A stretch of DNA of 64,000 bases from Peptoniphilus_A genitalis. GTDB taxonomy: Bacteria > Bacillota > Clostridia > Tissierellales > Peptoniphilaceae. Below the pieces are notes generated by a model. The model had not been told where the DNA came from. It searched no databases and was given only the letters and a program-made list of their open reading frames with translations. The DNA lies in assembly GCF_949769225.1 (NCBI RefSeq), contig NZ_CATKPB010000005.1; one strand, 5' to 3'. Positions 42,514 to 51,504 of the stretch are shown here, in pieces. Each line of letters begins with the position of its first letter. The first letter of the stretch is position 1. The position numbers were made by a program, and so were the translations under genes.

Positions 42514-43524
42514 CTAATTCTTATTGCAATATTTTACAATTAAAGTTTCCATAATTAATTTTTCATCAATAGAGGAAGTTTTAAAAAGTTCGTCAGTCTT
42601 TATTAATTCCTCATAAAAATCAATTAAAAATTCTTTTGAAAAGTTTCTCTCAAAGCCTCTTATTTTTTTTAACTCGAAATTTTTTACTTCCATCTTATTC
42701 ATTATGTCATTTTGACTTATGCTTTTTGTAGATAAAATCTTATAGGATAATAAGTTTTTAACCTGTCTAATTATCATGGTAAAAATCTTTAGAGAAGGCT
42801 CTCCAAGCTTGTAGAGATTGTGAAGTTCCTTTAATGATTCTTCTCTCTTCCTCCCCATCATGGCATCTAAAAACTTAAAGATATTTGTATCTATGTTTTC
42901 AGTTATTGTGCTAGATATATCTTCTCGTGAAATTTTTTTATTTTTGGCATGAGAAGCAATCTTATCCATTTCTGTCTTTAGGTCTAGGAGGCTTACATCT
43001 TCATTTTTTGAATTGTAACCACTCTCTCCTATAAAAAGAGAAACTTCACTTTGACTTATTTCCTTTCCCTTCCTAATGAAGTAGCCTTTAATAAAATTGT
43101 TTAGGTCTACTGGATTTAACTTAGCAAAGTCCATGTCCCTATCCTTTTTCTTAAAGGCCTTGTAAAATTTTGTAGTTTTTTTGATGTTTGCAGTATCCCA
43201 AAAAATTAAAACTACAAAGTCAGATAAGTTGTCTAAAAATTCATAGAAGGAATCTTTTAAGTCATTTTCGCCCAAAAAATCAACTACATCTCGAACAAGA
43301 ACAATTTTTTTGTCATTCATTACCGGATAAGTCTCGCAAGCTGAGATAAGGTCCTCTGGCTTAACGTCACTTCCCTTGAACTTTGTATAGTTAAAGGCTT
43401 CAGTCCCCTTTACATATTTATTTATTAAGTAGCCCACTGCATTTTCCATTAAATATTTTTCTGGTCCAAAAAATAAGTAGGCTCCAGAGTGGTCGCTATC
43501 TCTGTAGATTTTTTTGTAGTTCAT
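42514..43524 (-). CDS. holA: DNA polymerase III subunit delta
   Basis: A 336-residue clamp-loader subunit that opens the beta clamp. The N-terminal AYLFFGPEKYLMENAV (residues ~13-28) corresponds to the degenerate P-loop region; KIVLVRDVVDFL and a C-terminal helical domain follow. Divergent in sequence, as holA usually is; position between rpsT and comEC supports the call. ATG 43524 has gaggaaaaatt upstream and overlaps the end of comEC by about 29 bases. Confidence 0.93.
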   Translation of the reverse strand: MNYKKIYRDSDHSGAYLFFGPEKYLMENAVGYLINKYVKGTEAFNYTKFKGSDVKPEDLISACETYPVMNDKKIVLVRDVVDFLGENDLKDSFYEFLDNLSDFVVLIFWDTANIKKTTKFYKAFKKKDRDMDFAKLNPVDLNNFIKGYFIRKGKEISQSEVSLFIGESGYNSKNEDVSLLDLKTEMDKIASHAKNKKISREDISSTITENIDTNIFKFLDAMMGRKREESLKELHNLYKLGEPSLKIFTMIIRQVKNLLSYKILSTKSISQNDIMNKMEVKNFELKKIRGFERNFSKEFLIDFYEELIKTDELFKTSSIDEKLIMETLIVKYCNKN

Positions 43525-45769
43525 AATTTTTCCTCGCCACAATATATAATAAGCTAGTGTTTAAAATAATTAAAACTATTTCAAATTTATAGTCTTTATT
43601 CTTATTTTTCACATCAATCCTAAGCTGATTTCCTAAGATTTTAAAATCAACTTCTCCGTCTCTTGAAGTAACATAGTATATGATACCATGTTTTTCCAAA
43701 TTCTCCAGACTCTCTTTGTGAGGATGACCATAAGAATTTTCATAACCTGCTGAAATCACTGCAAGCTTTGGTCTTGTCTTATCTAAAAATTCGTCACATG
43801 TTGAAGTTCTAGATCCATGATGAGCAACTTTTAACAAATCAACCTTTGAATTAATTTCTGTCTCAATGTTTGCTGATATATCTCCTGTGAAAAGAGTCTT
43901 AAAGCCCTTGTGGTCTAAGAGCAAGACCATGGACTTGTCATTTTCTTCTTCCTTCTTTTCATTGTCTAGCAAAACTTCCAAGTTTGTGTCCTTAAAAAGT
44001 TTTATCTTATCTCCCTTAGAGAGCTTGATAATTTTTGAATATTTTTCTCCCTCTTCTAAGATGCCTGAGTCTTCTGGAAGATGATTTATAAAAATATTTT
44101 TCACCTTGTAGTTTTCTAAAATTTTATTTAAGTTGCCAAAGTGATCCTCATCAAAGTGGGAAATAAAAATCCCATCTATTGTAGTAACCCCCCTTAACCT
44201 TAAGCTTGGAAATAAATACTTTTCTGCAATTTTATTTTCAAACCTTGCCCCACCAGTATCAATGAGATAACTCCTTCCCTTATAAGAAATTAAGACACAG
44301 TCTCCCTGGTCTATATAGAGCTGACTTATCTCAAAGGTCATAAGGTCTCGATATATGCCAAAGCCCATTAAGAAAAATACAAGTACCCCATAAATTTCTA
44401 TTATCTTTAAGTTAGGTCTAATAATTTCATCTAGCTTTCGCCTATTTAAAATTACAAGAAGAAAGATGTAGTAGATAAAAATGTATTCGAACTTAAAGGC
44501 TTTTAATGTTAAAAAGATTGACCCCTTAGAAATCAGGAGACTTTCAAGTCCATAAGTAGCATTCATTAACAGGTTTAGAAATCTTCCAAGCAAACCTGGA
44601 AAAATTCCAAGACCCATGAGAAAACCTAAGGATATGATAAGAGAATAAATTGGAACTATTATTAAGTTTGCAAGAAAAACTAAAATGGAAAAACCTGAAA
44701 AATAATAATTTATTAATGGGAAAACTGAAATTATTACTGACAAGGTCCCAACAAATGACTTGCTAATTAGGCTCCTACTTGGAACTCTTTCAATGAGGTT
44801 TGGATAGACAAAAATCAAACCAAAAATTGCCCCGTAGGAAAGTAAAAGTGAGATGGAATAAATTGCCATGGGATTTATTAAAAGTATTATTGATAGACTT
44901 AAGAAAAAGATATCCTTATTGTCTATGTCCTCTTCTAAGTAAGTGTTGCCCTTGTACAAGATGTAAAACAAGAAGGCACGCAGACCTGAAATTGGAAATC
45001 CAATTGCCATTATGTAAAAAGATAAAATAACAAACAAGCTAAAGTCCGTAAACTTTTTATTCTTGCTCAGGTTTTTAATTATAAATTCTAAAAAGAGAGC
45101 TAGAACTCCAATGTGAAGTCCAGACACAGCTAAGATGTGGCTCATGCCAAGAGAGTTAAACCTGTCTCTTTCCATAGAGTCAACTAAAGATTTATCAGCT
45201 AAGATAAGTGATCCCATTAAGCCAGCATTTCTTTCGTTTAAATATTTATTAAAAAAATATTTTGCCCTATCAAGGAATAAATTTGAAAATTTGTAAAGAC
45301 CCCTGGGGTCGGAAATTTTTTCACAACTATTTATCTTTCCAAGAAGATAAATCCCCTGAGACTTATTGTTCTTCTCGTAGTCAAAGGTCCCCTTGTTCAT
45401 GGCAGGAAGAGGTGGATAAAAATTCCCCTGAACTTTATACCTTCCTCCCCTTTCTAGTTTTTCATAAACTAAGACCTTAGTCTTAAATTTTATTCCATTA
45501 AGAGAGTCCGTCTTAATAATGGATTTGTTTTCATTAGACAAAACAACCTTACCTATAACTTGCCCATCAAAAGCCTTTAAGTTATAGTCCCTGAAGTTAA
45601 AATTTATAAAAACAAATAAAATTACTAGAGGCAAGTATAAAAATTTATATCTATCTTTAAGAGATAAAATATAAGCGGTAGTAATAAGTAAAATTATTCC
45701 CACAAGAAGATAGGATTTTATGTAAATTGAAAGTATAATTCCGAAGATTACTCCTGCGAATAAGTACAT
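43496..45769 (-). CDS. comEC: DNA internalisation/competence protein ComEC (Rec2)
   Basis: A 757-residue membrane channel for uptake of transforming single-stranded DNA. An OB-like N-terminal region, then the competence domain with MSHILAVSGLHIGVLALFLE (near residue 210) and about ten membrane helices, then a C-terminal metallo-beta-lactamase domain with ISHFDEDHFGNL and VAHHGSRTSTC. The start is ATG 45769 (agagggg upstream). The gene is intact, so it could function, but no other com gene is in the window. Confidence 0.95.
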   Translation of the reverse strand: MYLFAGVIFGIILSIYIKSYLLVGIILLITTAYILSLKDRYKFLYLPLVILFVFINFNFRDYNLKAFDGQVIGKVVLSNENKSIIKTDSLNGIKFKTKVLVYEKLERGGRYKVQGNFYPPLPAMNKGTFDYEKNNKSQGIYLLGKINSCEKISDPRGLYKFSNLFLDRAKYFFNKYLNERNAGLMGSLILADKSLVDSMERDRFNSLGMSHILAVSGLHIGVLALFLEFIIKNLSKNKKFTDFSLFVILSFYIMAIGFPISGLRAFLFYILYKGNTYLEEDIDNKDIFFLSLSIILLINPMAIYSISLLLSYGAIFGLIFVYPNLIERVPSRSLISKSFVGTLSVIISVFPLINYYFSGFSILVFLANLIIVPIYSLIISLGFLMGLGIFPGLLGRFLNLLMNATYGLESLLISKGSIFLTLKAFKFEYIFIYYIFLLVILNRRKLDEIIRPNLKIIEIYGVLVFFLMGFGIYRDLMTFEISQLYIDQGDCVLISYKGRSYLIDTGGARFENKIAEKYLFPSLRLRGVTTIDGIFISHFDEDHFGNLNKILENYKVKNIFINHLPEDSGILEEGEKYSKIIKLSKGDKIKLFKDTNLEVLLDNEKKEEENDKSMVLLLDHKGFKTLFTGDISANIETEINSKVDLLKVAHHGSRTSTCDEFLDKTRPKLAVISAGYENSYGHPHKESLENLEKHGIIYYVTSRDGEVDFKILGNQLRIDVKNKNKDYKFEIVLIILNTSLLYIVARKNYELQKNLQR

Positions 45770-45844
45770 AGGCACCCCTCTTCATTATATATCTTTTTGA
45801 GGTCATGAACCATGAAATATGTTAATATATTAGAGGAGGTAATT

Positions 45845-47746
45845 ATGAATTCAGTTTACAAAAACCCTTACAAGACAAAATACAAATTAGAAATAATTGA
45901 TAAAATAAATCGCGACGGAATTACTTATGGGAAGCTTGAAAATCCTCCTTACTTCTTAGGAAGTGAAAGAGTTTCAGCTGATCAAATTAAAATAAATGGA
46001 GGAGAGCCTAAGTTTTTGTCAGGCAACAAGTCTTATTTTAAAATTGATGAAGGCACAAAGAATGTAGAAATTGAAATTGGATGGAAAAACAGACTCCTTC
46101 TCATGCAAGAAAATCTTGGCAACGCCCTAGTGAGACATTTTTTAATTGCCAACACAAACATAGAAATTATTGGCTACAAGGTCGAGAACTCTTCATCCTA
46201 TATTGACGTGTCTGCAAAAGATTTTAAGTTTATGACTGCAAAAAATATTGAGTCTCTTGCTAACTACGCGGTCTTTTCCAACCTTGCCATTGAAAGTTTT
46301 GGCGACCACATTTCTATTGAAAGACTTGCCGACATTTCTTATGAAGGTCCAGCCCTATCAAGAACTGGTGAAATTGGAATGATTTTTATTTTCTCTGTTG
46401 AGAAGCTAAATTCACTTATTAGGCTTAGGGTCACATCAGGAGAAAATGCCTACAAGTTAGCCCGTAACTCTTTAAACATCTTAGACAACATGAAGATGTA
46501 TCTAAATAGCGATAGCATTAACTCAGTCTTTTCTGATGTAAAAAAGTTAAGATCTAATATTAATTCATCAAGAAATCCTCATAAAGATGCAGGATACGAA
46601 AAAGTTGGAGATTTTGATAAAGTCCTAAAAGAAGACAAGGCTGTTAACCCTATTAAAGTGGCAGAAACTATTGATTATAAAAACATTGATGGAGTTAAGG
46701 ATGATTTAGGTGATATTGAAAGTTCTGCAAGCAAAGTCACAAATAAAAACTTAGAAGAAAAAGACTTGCTTGAAGAAAAAAAAGAAACTTTTAAAGAAAT
46801 AGAAAACTTCAAACAAAAAGAAAAATACGATGCAGACTTCTTCCACGAAAAATATAAACTTGAAGCCTTTAAGGATTTAAATAAATTCAAAACTTCAAAT
46901 GAAGATAAAGAATCCATAGAAACTAATAAAAAAGAAATTAGCGATAAAGATAAAATAAACACTGAAGTTAAAAAGGAAGAAAAATACGATGCAAACTTCT
47001 TCCACGATAAATATAAACTTGAATCCTTTAAGGACTTAAATAAATTCAAAACTTCAAATGATGATAAAGAATCCATAGAAACTAATAAAAAAGAAATTAG
47101 CGATAAAGATAAAATAAACACTGAAGTTAAAAAGGAAGAAAAATACGATGCAAACTTCTTCCACGAAAAATATAAACTTGAGTCCTTTAAGGATTTAAAC
47201 AAATTCAAAACTTCAAATGAAGATAAAGAATCAATAGAAACTAATAAAAAAGAAATTAGCATTAAAGATGAAAACTCTGGGAAAGAGTCATTGAAGGAAG
47301 AAGAGTCAAATAATAAAAATTCAAAAGAAAAAGATGCCTCTTCTATAAAACTTAACAATAAAGAAGATGATGAAAGGGCTTCCCTCTTCTACCAAGCAGT
47401 AGAAAGCTTTAAAAACTTTTCCACTGAATTTTCTGGTCTAAATTATATCTACAAGGTCCTTCAAGATATAAACTTAAAAGAACTTCGTGAAATTTCAAAT
47501 TATATCCTAAAAGAAGATGACTTCATACAAATTTACGGACTTAAAAATGGATCCAAATCAAAAATTTTAATACTTAGGTCACAAAATCTAAACTTTGACC
47601 TCAAGAAGATATTTGAAAAATTAAAAGACCACTTCACTTTCACAGGGACAGGCAACATGTACACCCTAGACATCCAATGCAAGGAAGAAGACTTAACAAG
47701 AATCATGGAATCCTTCCTAATCGAAATAAGAAGAGATGCAAAATAA
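45845..47746 (+). CDS. Degenerate AlaX (alanyl-tRNA editing) homologue with repeat linker and DHHA1-like C terminus
   Basis: A 633-residue protein. Residues ~5-215 align by eye with the AlaX/AlaRS editing domain: NPYKTKYKLEIID, then NRLLLMQENLGNALV for RxxxMQxHTxxHLL, then IESLANYAVFSNLAIES, then SYEGPALSRTGEIG for CGGTHxxxTGEIG. At all four zinc-ligand places the residue is changed (H to N90, H to A94, C to Y166, H to A170), and GGGQ of the substrate loop is also gone. Residues ~230-510 are a charged linker with 53-residue tandem repeats. Residues ~525-633 resemble the DHHA1 domain of long AlaX. A pseudoenzyme seems likely; binding of tRNA is inference. ATG 45845 has agaggaggtaatt upstream. 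Confidence 0.72.
   Translation: MNSVYKNPYKTKYKLEIIDKINRDGITYGKLENPPYFLGSERVSADQIKINGGEPKFLSGNKSYFKIDEGTKNVEIEIGWKNRLLLMQENLGNALVRHFLIANTNIEIIGYKVENSSSYIDVSAKDFKFMTAKNIESLANYAVFSNLAIESFGDHISIERLADISYEGPALSRTGEIGMIFIFSVEKLNSLIRLRVTSGENAYKLARNSLNILDNMKMYLNSDSINSVFSDVKKLRSNINSSRNPHKDAGYEKVGDFDKVLKEDKAVNPIKVAETIDYKNIDGVKDDLGDIESSASKVTNKNLEEKDLLEEKKETFKEIENFKQKEKYDADFFHEKYKLEAFKDLNKFKTSNEDKESIETNKKEISDKDKINTEVKKEEKYDANFFHDKYKLESFKDLNKFKTSNDDKESIETNKKEISDKDKINTEVKKEEKYDANFFHEKYKLESFKDLNKFKTSNEDKESIETNKKEISIKDENSGKESLKEEESNNKNSKEKDASSIKLNNKEDDERASLFYQAVESFKNFSTEFSGLNYIYKVLQDINLKELREISNYILKEDDFIQIYGLKNGSKSKILILRSQNLNFDLKKIFEKLKDHFTFTGTGNMYTLDIQCKEEDLTRIMESFLIEIRRDAK
46820..47270 (+). repeat. 159-bp in-frame tandem repeat, about 2.8 copies
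   Basis: Units begin at 46820, 46979 and 47138. Each full unit encodes 53 residues with the core YDANFFHEKYKLESFKDLNK followed by a Lys/Glu/Ser-rich tail. Units 1 and 2 differ at about five of 159 bases; unit 3 is cut short after ~132 bases. This points to recent duplication. Confidence 0.95.
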
Positions 47747-47763
47747 AATTTAACTTATTTTTT

Positions 47764-47795
47764 ATGCCAACTAATAACTAGTTGGCATTTTTACT
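47764..47795 (+). terminator. Terminator of the AlaX-like gene
   Basis: ATGCCAACTA/TAGTTGGCAT hairpin (47764-47773 with 47779-47788) and a T tract. Confidence 0.9.
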
Positions 47796-47893
47796 TTTTT
47801 GCTTTAAATTAAAATAGCTTTGTTAAACCCCATATATATAGTACACTTAATGATATGAAATCATTTGCATGTTTGAATTTTAGGGAAGTTAAC

Positions 47894-49422
47894 ATGAAAA
47901 GATTTAAAAGAATAAGGGGTCTTATCCTACTTGCTATTACCTTAAGTCCAATTAATGTCCTTGCAAGGGGCTTTAAGACGTAGAAAACCACTGGGCAAGA
48001 GACAGCATTAACTATGCCATTGAAAAGGGCTATGCCTCTGGCTATGAAGATAATACTTTTAAACCCAATGGAAAAATTACTAGGGCTGAGTTTGTTTCCT
48101 TTTTAAATAATTTCTTCAAAACCTAGGAAACTTTTACTCTAAGTGTATCTGATTCGAAATATAATGATGTTGAGGGCTGGTAAAAAGGAGACATCCTTAT
48201 GGCTGAATCTCTTGGAGCCTTGCCTTATGAGTTAAAGGGTGACAACTTCATACCATCTGCTGAAATCAATCGCGAAGAAGCTGCAGGACTTACCCATGCC
48301 TATTTAACAGGACTGAGGATAAAAGAAAACTCCTATGGGCTTGGTCAAATCGATAGGACATCAACTGAAAATGTAAAGTCTAGTTTGTTATCAACCTTAG
48401 AACTCGTAAATAATAATTCTAATTTAAGCACAAACTTAACTTATAAAGATGCAGATAATATTTCAGACTTTTATAGTTTTCCAATTTTTTCACTGGCTAA
48501 TGAAAAAATAATAAATGGTTACCCTGATGGGACCTTTAAAGCTAAGGAATCAATTAGTAGGGCTGAAGCAATCAACATCCTATTGGCAGCAAAGGATGAA
48601 AAAATTGAAAATATTCTCAAACCAATAGAAGATAAAAGTTCAAACTTAGACAAAGCTGTGACAGAAGATCAACTAGGCTTTATTAATAAGGGTGGAGCCA
48701 CATACTATAAGGATGCTCAAAAGGGCATCGTAAGGGGTTGGAAACAAATTGGGAACTCCTTATACTACTTCTCTCCTACCGACGGAAGAATGTACAAGGA
48801 TGGTCTCTTCTCTACTGGCGAAGGTGTCTATTGGTTTGGACCTGATGGTAAAATTAAAACTGGTAAGAGGCCAGGTGGCCATGTTGGACGAAAAATTTCG
48901 TGGTCCTATCCAACTGCCAAAGAATTAGAAAACAAGTGGTTAGAGATTCCAAGCTCAGAGGCAAGATTTAAGGCACAAGAGATTGCAAACTTTGCAGCAT
49001 CGAAGGAAGGACTTCCTTTTAAATGGTTTGGTTGCGACTTACATGACAAGTCTGGGGTTTATTGTTGCGGTACAGTTTACTCTGCCTACAAGGAATTTGG
49101 CATTAGAGTTCCAGGTCCTGATGATTGTAATATGTACGCCGACAAGGGTTACCAAATGGTTAAGGCCCAATACACTCGTGCAGAAGAATTTGGAGGCATT
49201 TATGTAAATAGAAATGAAACTTTATATCCTGGCGATGTATTGTTCTACAAAAATCCAAAGTGGACTTATGGCTACAATCATGCTGCAATTTATCTAGGAG
49301 TCAATGGCGGAAGAAAAATTATAGTTCACGCAACTCTAGCAGACGGACTTGTAAGTGAATCCGAGTCAAAAGTTAACTCTTGGGGTTATAAACCCTTAAG
49401 GGCTGTGAGATATATAAAATAA
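47894..49422 (+). pseudogene. Decayed SLH-domain, cell-wall-binding and NlpC/P60-type surface protein
   Basis: The remains of an exported protein. ATG 47894 begins a signal peptide (KRFKRIRGLILLAITLS) that stops at TAG 47981. A one-base deletion near 47975 restores FKDVENHW in another frame, the start of an SLH domain; that frame has TAG at 48124 and TAA at 48181, then stays open from 48184 to 49422. Order: SLH domains, choline/glucan-binding-like repeats (GWKQIGNSLYYF, VYWFGPDGKIKTG), then an NlpC/P60-like domain with YCCGTVYSAY and NHAAIYLG. An ATG at 48199 has aggag eight bases upstream and could give a 407-residue product without signal peptide. Sequencing error cannot account easily for three lesions. 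Confidence 0.85.
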
Positions 49423-49467
49423 CTTACTACTTCTTAATAAAAACTTATAAAAATAAATACGCAAATA

Positions 49468-49505
49468 AAAAAAGACTGATTCAGAATTTTCTGTTTCAGT
49501 CTTTC
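49468..49505 (-). terminator. Terminator of the 50-52 kb operon
   Basis: AAAGACTGA/TCAGTCTTT with inner ACAGA/TCTG pairing (49503-49471), and a T tract on the minus strand. Confidence 0.88.
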
Positions 49506-49508
49506 TAT

Positions 49509-50063
49509 TTAATAATATTTTTCATTGATATAGTGATCTATGATGGAAGTCTTAATCCCGTCGTCAAAAATTTTTTCTTCTTGAAGGACTTTCAAAAGCC
49601 AGTCAGCCTTTGAATGAAAGATTGCCTCTTTCTTGTCCTCTAGAACTATTTCATAAAGCTCATTTCTCAAGGCCTTTGATTGGCACTTTATATAATAAGC
49701 CTTCATATTTCTAAAGTCTTGAATTTTTAAAATATTTAAGACAGACTTGTCCTTAAGCTCGTAGTATTTATTTGTTAAATTCAGATAATAGTTGTAGTAC
49801 TTTGAATGTTTTTTTGTGTTCCTAACATCCTTGGAAAGAGATCTATAATACTTTGCCATCACATTATAGTATTGGTAGTTGTACATCCCCTTTTCATAGG
49901 AGTCAACCTTTATATAGGGTCTTGCATTTCTCAAGGCAAAATAATCAAAATTCTTTTGCAAAAATTCCCTCTTAGTGAGTTCGCCCTTTGTGTACTGGCT
50001 TATTAGAAAGGACCTGTGTTCAAAAAAATCTTCAAATACCCCTCTTTTTTTCGTTAAATCCAC
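49509..50063 (-). CDS. Tyr/Lys-rich helical protein, unknown function
   Basis: A 184-residue cytoplasmic protein not recognised. It is rich in Tyr, Lys and Asn with predicted helices throughout (for example KHSKYYNYYLNLTNKYYELK), no signal and no membrane segment. The start is GTG 50063, which overlaps the end of a 33-residue membrane peptide gene by ten bases with only a weak SD (ggtg), so it is probably translated by coupling. Last gene of the operon. Confidence 0.75.
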   Translation of the reverse strand: MDLTKKRGVFEDFFEHRSFLISQYTKGELTKREFLQKNFDYFALRNARPYIKVDSYEKGMYNYQYYNVMAKYYRSLSKDVRNTKKHSKYYNYYLNLTNKYYELKDKSVLNILKIQDFRNMKAYYIKCQSKALRNELYEIVLEDKKEAIFHSKADWLLKVLQEEKIFDDGIKTSIIDHYINEKYY

Positions 50064-50155
50064 GCAACACCATTAATCACACTTAGAAATATTGGGATTA
50101 CCATTGCTAAAACGAGGAGGATCGCAATAATTCTAACCATTGTTTTTCTATCCAC
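50054..50155 (-). CDS. 33-residue single-pass membrane peptide
   Basis: A short gene between the P-loop protein and the Tyr/Lys-rich protein. The peptide is MDRKTMVRIIAILLVLAMVI followed by a hydrophobic stretch and a short polar end: positive N terminus, one membrane helix. The start is GTG 50155 with aaggtg six bases upstream; an alternative ATG lies five codons later. Its stop overlaps the next GTG start. Function unknown. Confidence 0.65.
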   Translation of the reverse strand: MDRKTMVRIIAILLVLAMVIPIFLSVINGVAWI

Positions 50156-50165
50156 TTATAACACC

Positions 50166-50591
50166 TTATTTGCTAGTAACTTCTAGACATTTATCCTTTA
50201 GTGATTCAGGCATGTCTTCCTTTAAGTAATCAACGTTAATAAAAATTTCTTTGTTTGCAGCATCAGGAATTTTAGCAACCTTGTTGCAAAGGTGTTCTAG
50301 GTCTTCAACGTTAAGTTTAAGAACTTTATAAATTCCATCAACATAAATCTTGTGTAGGTCATAATCCATTGCAAGAAGTCCACAGATAAAACCGTAAAAA
50401 CTGTCAATTGAGTTCAATCTGTATTCAGTAGCATTAATAAGTCTTACATTGTAATCAAGACTAAAAATGTGATCGTCATCAACTTCTACAAAAGCAATAT
50501 TTCCATCGCCTTGTTTCATATCTTCATTAGCGTTGTCGATTAACCATCTTGTTTTTCCAGAGCCTTTGCTTCCTAAAATATACTTTATCAT
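50166..50591 (-). CDS. Small P-loop ATP-binding protein
   Basis: A 141-residue protein with a clear Walker A, GSKGSGKTRWL (residues 7-17), and a possible Walker B in HKIYVDGI (near 79-86). It is short for a P-loop NTPase and lacks recognisable partner-domain motifs, so the function is open. aggagaattact precedes the ATG, which overlaps the stop of the radical SAM gene by four bases. Confidence 0.8.
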   Translation of the reverse strand: MIKYILGSKGSGKTRWLIDNANEDMKQGDGNIAFVEVDDDHIFSLDYNVRLINATEYRLNSIDSFYGFICGLLAMDYDLHKIYVDGIYKVLKLNVEDLEHLCNKVAKIPDAANKEIFINVDYLKEDMPESLKDKCLEVTSK

Positions 50592-51496
50592 AGTAATTCT
50601 CCTTTCACTAGATCACCTTGGGTGTATCCATTTTCTTGCATCTCATTAACAATGTCATCTCTAATTTTCCACCAGGAAGTATTCCAATTGCAGAAGAGAG
50701 AATCTTCATAAGGTGCTCTTCCAATTATTCTTTCAACTATTATATCATCTTTAAGATTTCTTAAAAAGAGTATAACTTTTTTCTTGTAGTCCTCTAAAGA
50801 AATAGGTTCTATCTCGCCCCTTTCATACATCTTGCCTAGGGCTGTGCCTTTTAAGATATAAAGAGCGTGAAGCTTAACTTCATCGATGCTAAGGGCATTT
50901 AATATCTTTGCACCTTCTACAATGTCTAAGTCGTCATCCCAAGGGAGACCAACAATCATATGGGTACAAATATTTAAATTCCTTTTTTTTAGCTTAATAG
51001 CTGCATCGATAAATTCAGCGAGACCGTGGCCCCTATTTAATTTCTTCAAGCTGTGATAATTTGCAGTTTGAAGACCAATCTCAAGAGTTACGAAGTATTT
51101 CTTGTTTAATTCTTCTAAGTAGTCTAGGTGTCTTTTGGGAAGGTAATCAGGTCTAGTTGATATACTAAGTCCTACTACATCTTCAATAAGGGACTCCTCA
51201 ATTACCCTCTTAAAATCTTCAAAGGGCATGTAGGTGTTTGTAAAATTTTGAAAATAGGCTATAAATTTTTTAGCCTTGTATTTCTTTTTTATGTGGTCCA
51301 TATTTTTTAAAAGTTGCTCTCTTACAGATCCTTCACTGTTTTCGAAAGAGCCACCTTCTTCACCACAAAAAATACATCCACCTCTTCCACAAGTTCCATC
51401 CCTATTGGGACAAGTTAAGTCAAGTTTGACTGGAAGCTTATAAACTTTTTCGCCAAACTTGTCTCTTAAAAAGTCTGAGTATTTTCTATAAGCCAT
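50588..51496 (-). CDS. TIGR01212-family radical SAM protein (YhcC-like)
   Basis: A 302-residue radical SAM enzyme. The cluster region is CPNRDGTCGRGGCIFC (near residues 29-44), followed by YFQNFTNTYMP, ISTRPDYLP and ETGLQ-like TLEIGLQTAN, all typical of the YhcC/TIGR01212 group. The reaction is not established for the family. Nine bases after the DUF1292 gene; no strong SD, so coupling is likely. Confidence 0.92.
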   Translation of the reverse strand: MAYRKYSDFLRDKFGEKVYKLPVKLDLTCPNRDGTCGRGGCIFCGEEGGSFENSEGSVREQLLKNMDHIKKKYKAKKFIAYFQNFTNTYMPFEDFKRVIEESLIEDVVGLSISTRPDYLPKRHLDYLEELNKKYFVTLEIGLQTANYHSLKKLNRGHGLAEFIDAAIKLKKRNLNICTHMIVGLPWDDDLDIVEGAKILNALSIDEVKLHALYILKGTALGKMYERGEIEPISLEDYKKKVILFLRNLKDDIIVERIIGRAPYEDSLFCNWNTSWWKIRDDIVNEMQENGYTQGDLVKGELL

Positions 51497-51504
51497 ATAG
51501 AAAA

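Noticed and set aside
46820..47270. Tandem repeats as a CRISPR-like array
   Set aside because: Repeats are contiguous, 159 bases long, in frame and translated; there are no unique spacers.
46675..47358. A 227-codon open frame antisense to the repeats of the AlaX-like gene
   Set aside because: Ser/Phe/Leu-rich mirror of Lys/Glu repeats, without SD; a shadow of the coding strand.
47849..47865. AATGAT-N5-ATCATT inverted repeat before the decayed SLH gene
   Set aside because: Short, AT-rich and in front of a broken gene; no consensus recognised.
47981..48183. Programmed frameshifting or stop-codon readthrough in the SLH gene
   Set aside because: Needs one frameshift and two separate stops (TAG, TAA) with no slippery sequence, pseudoknot or SECIS-like element; decay is simpler.
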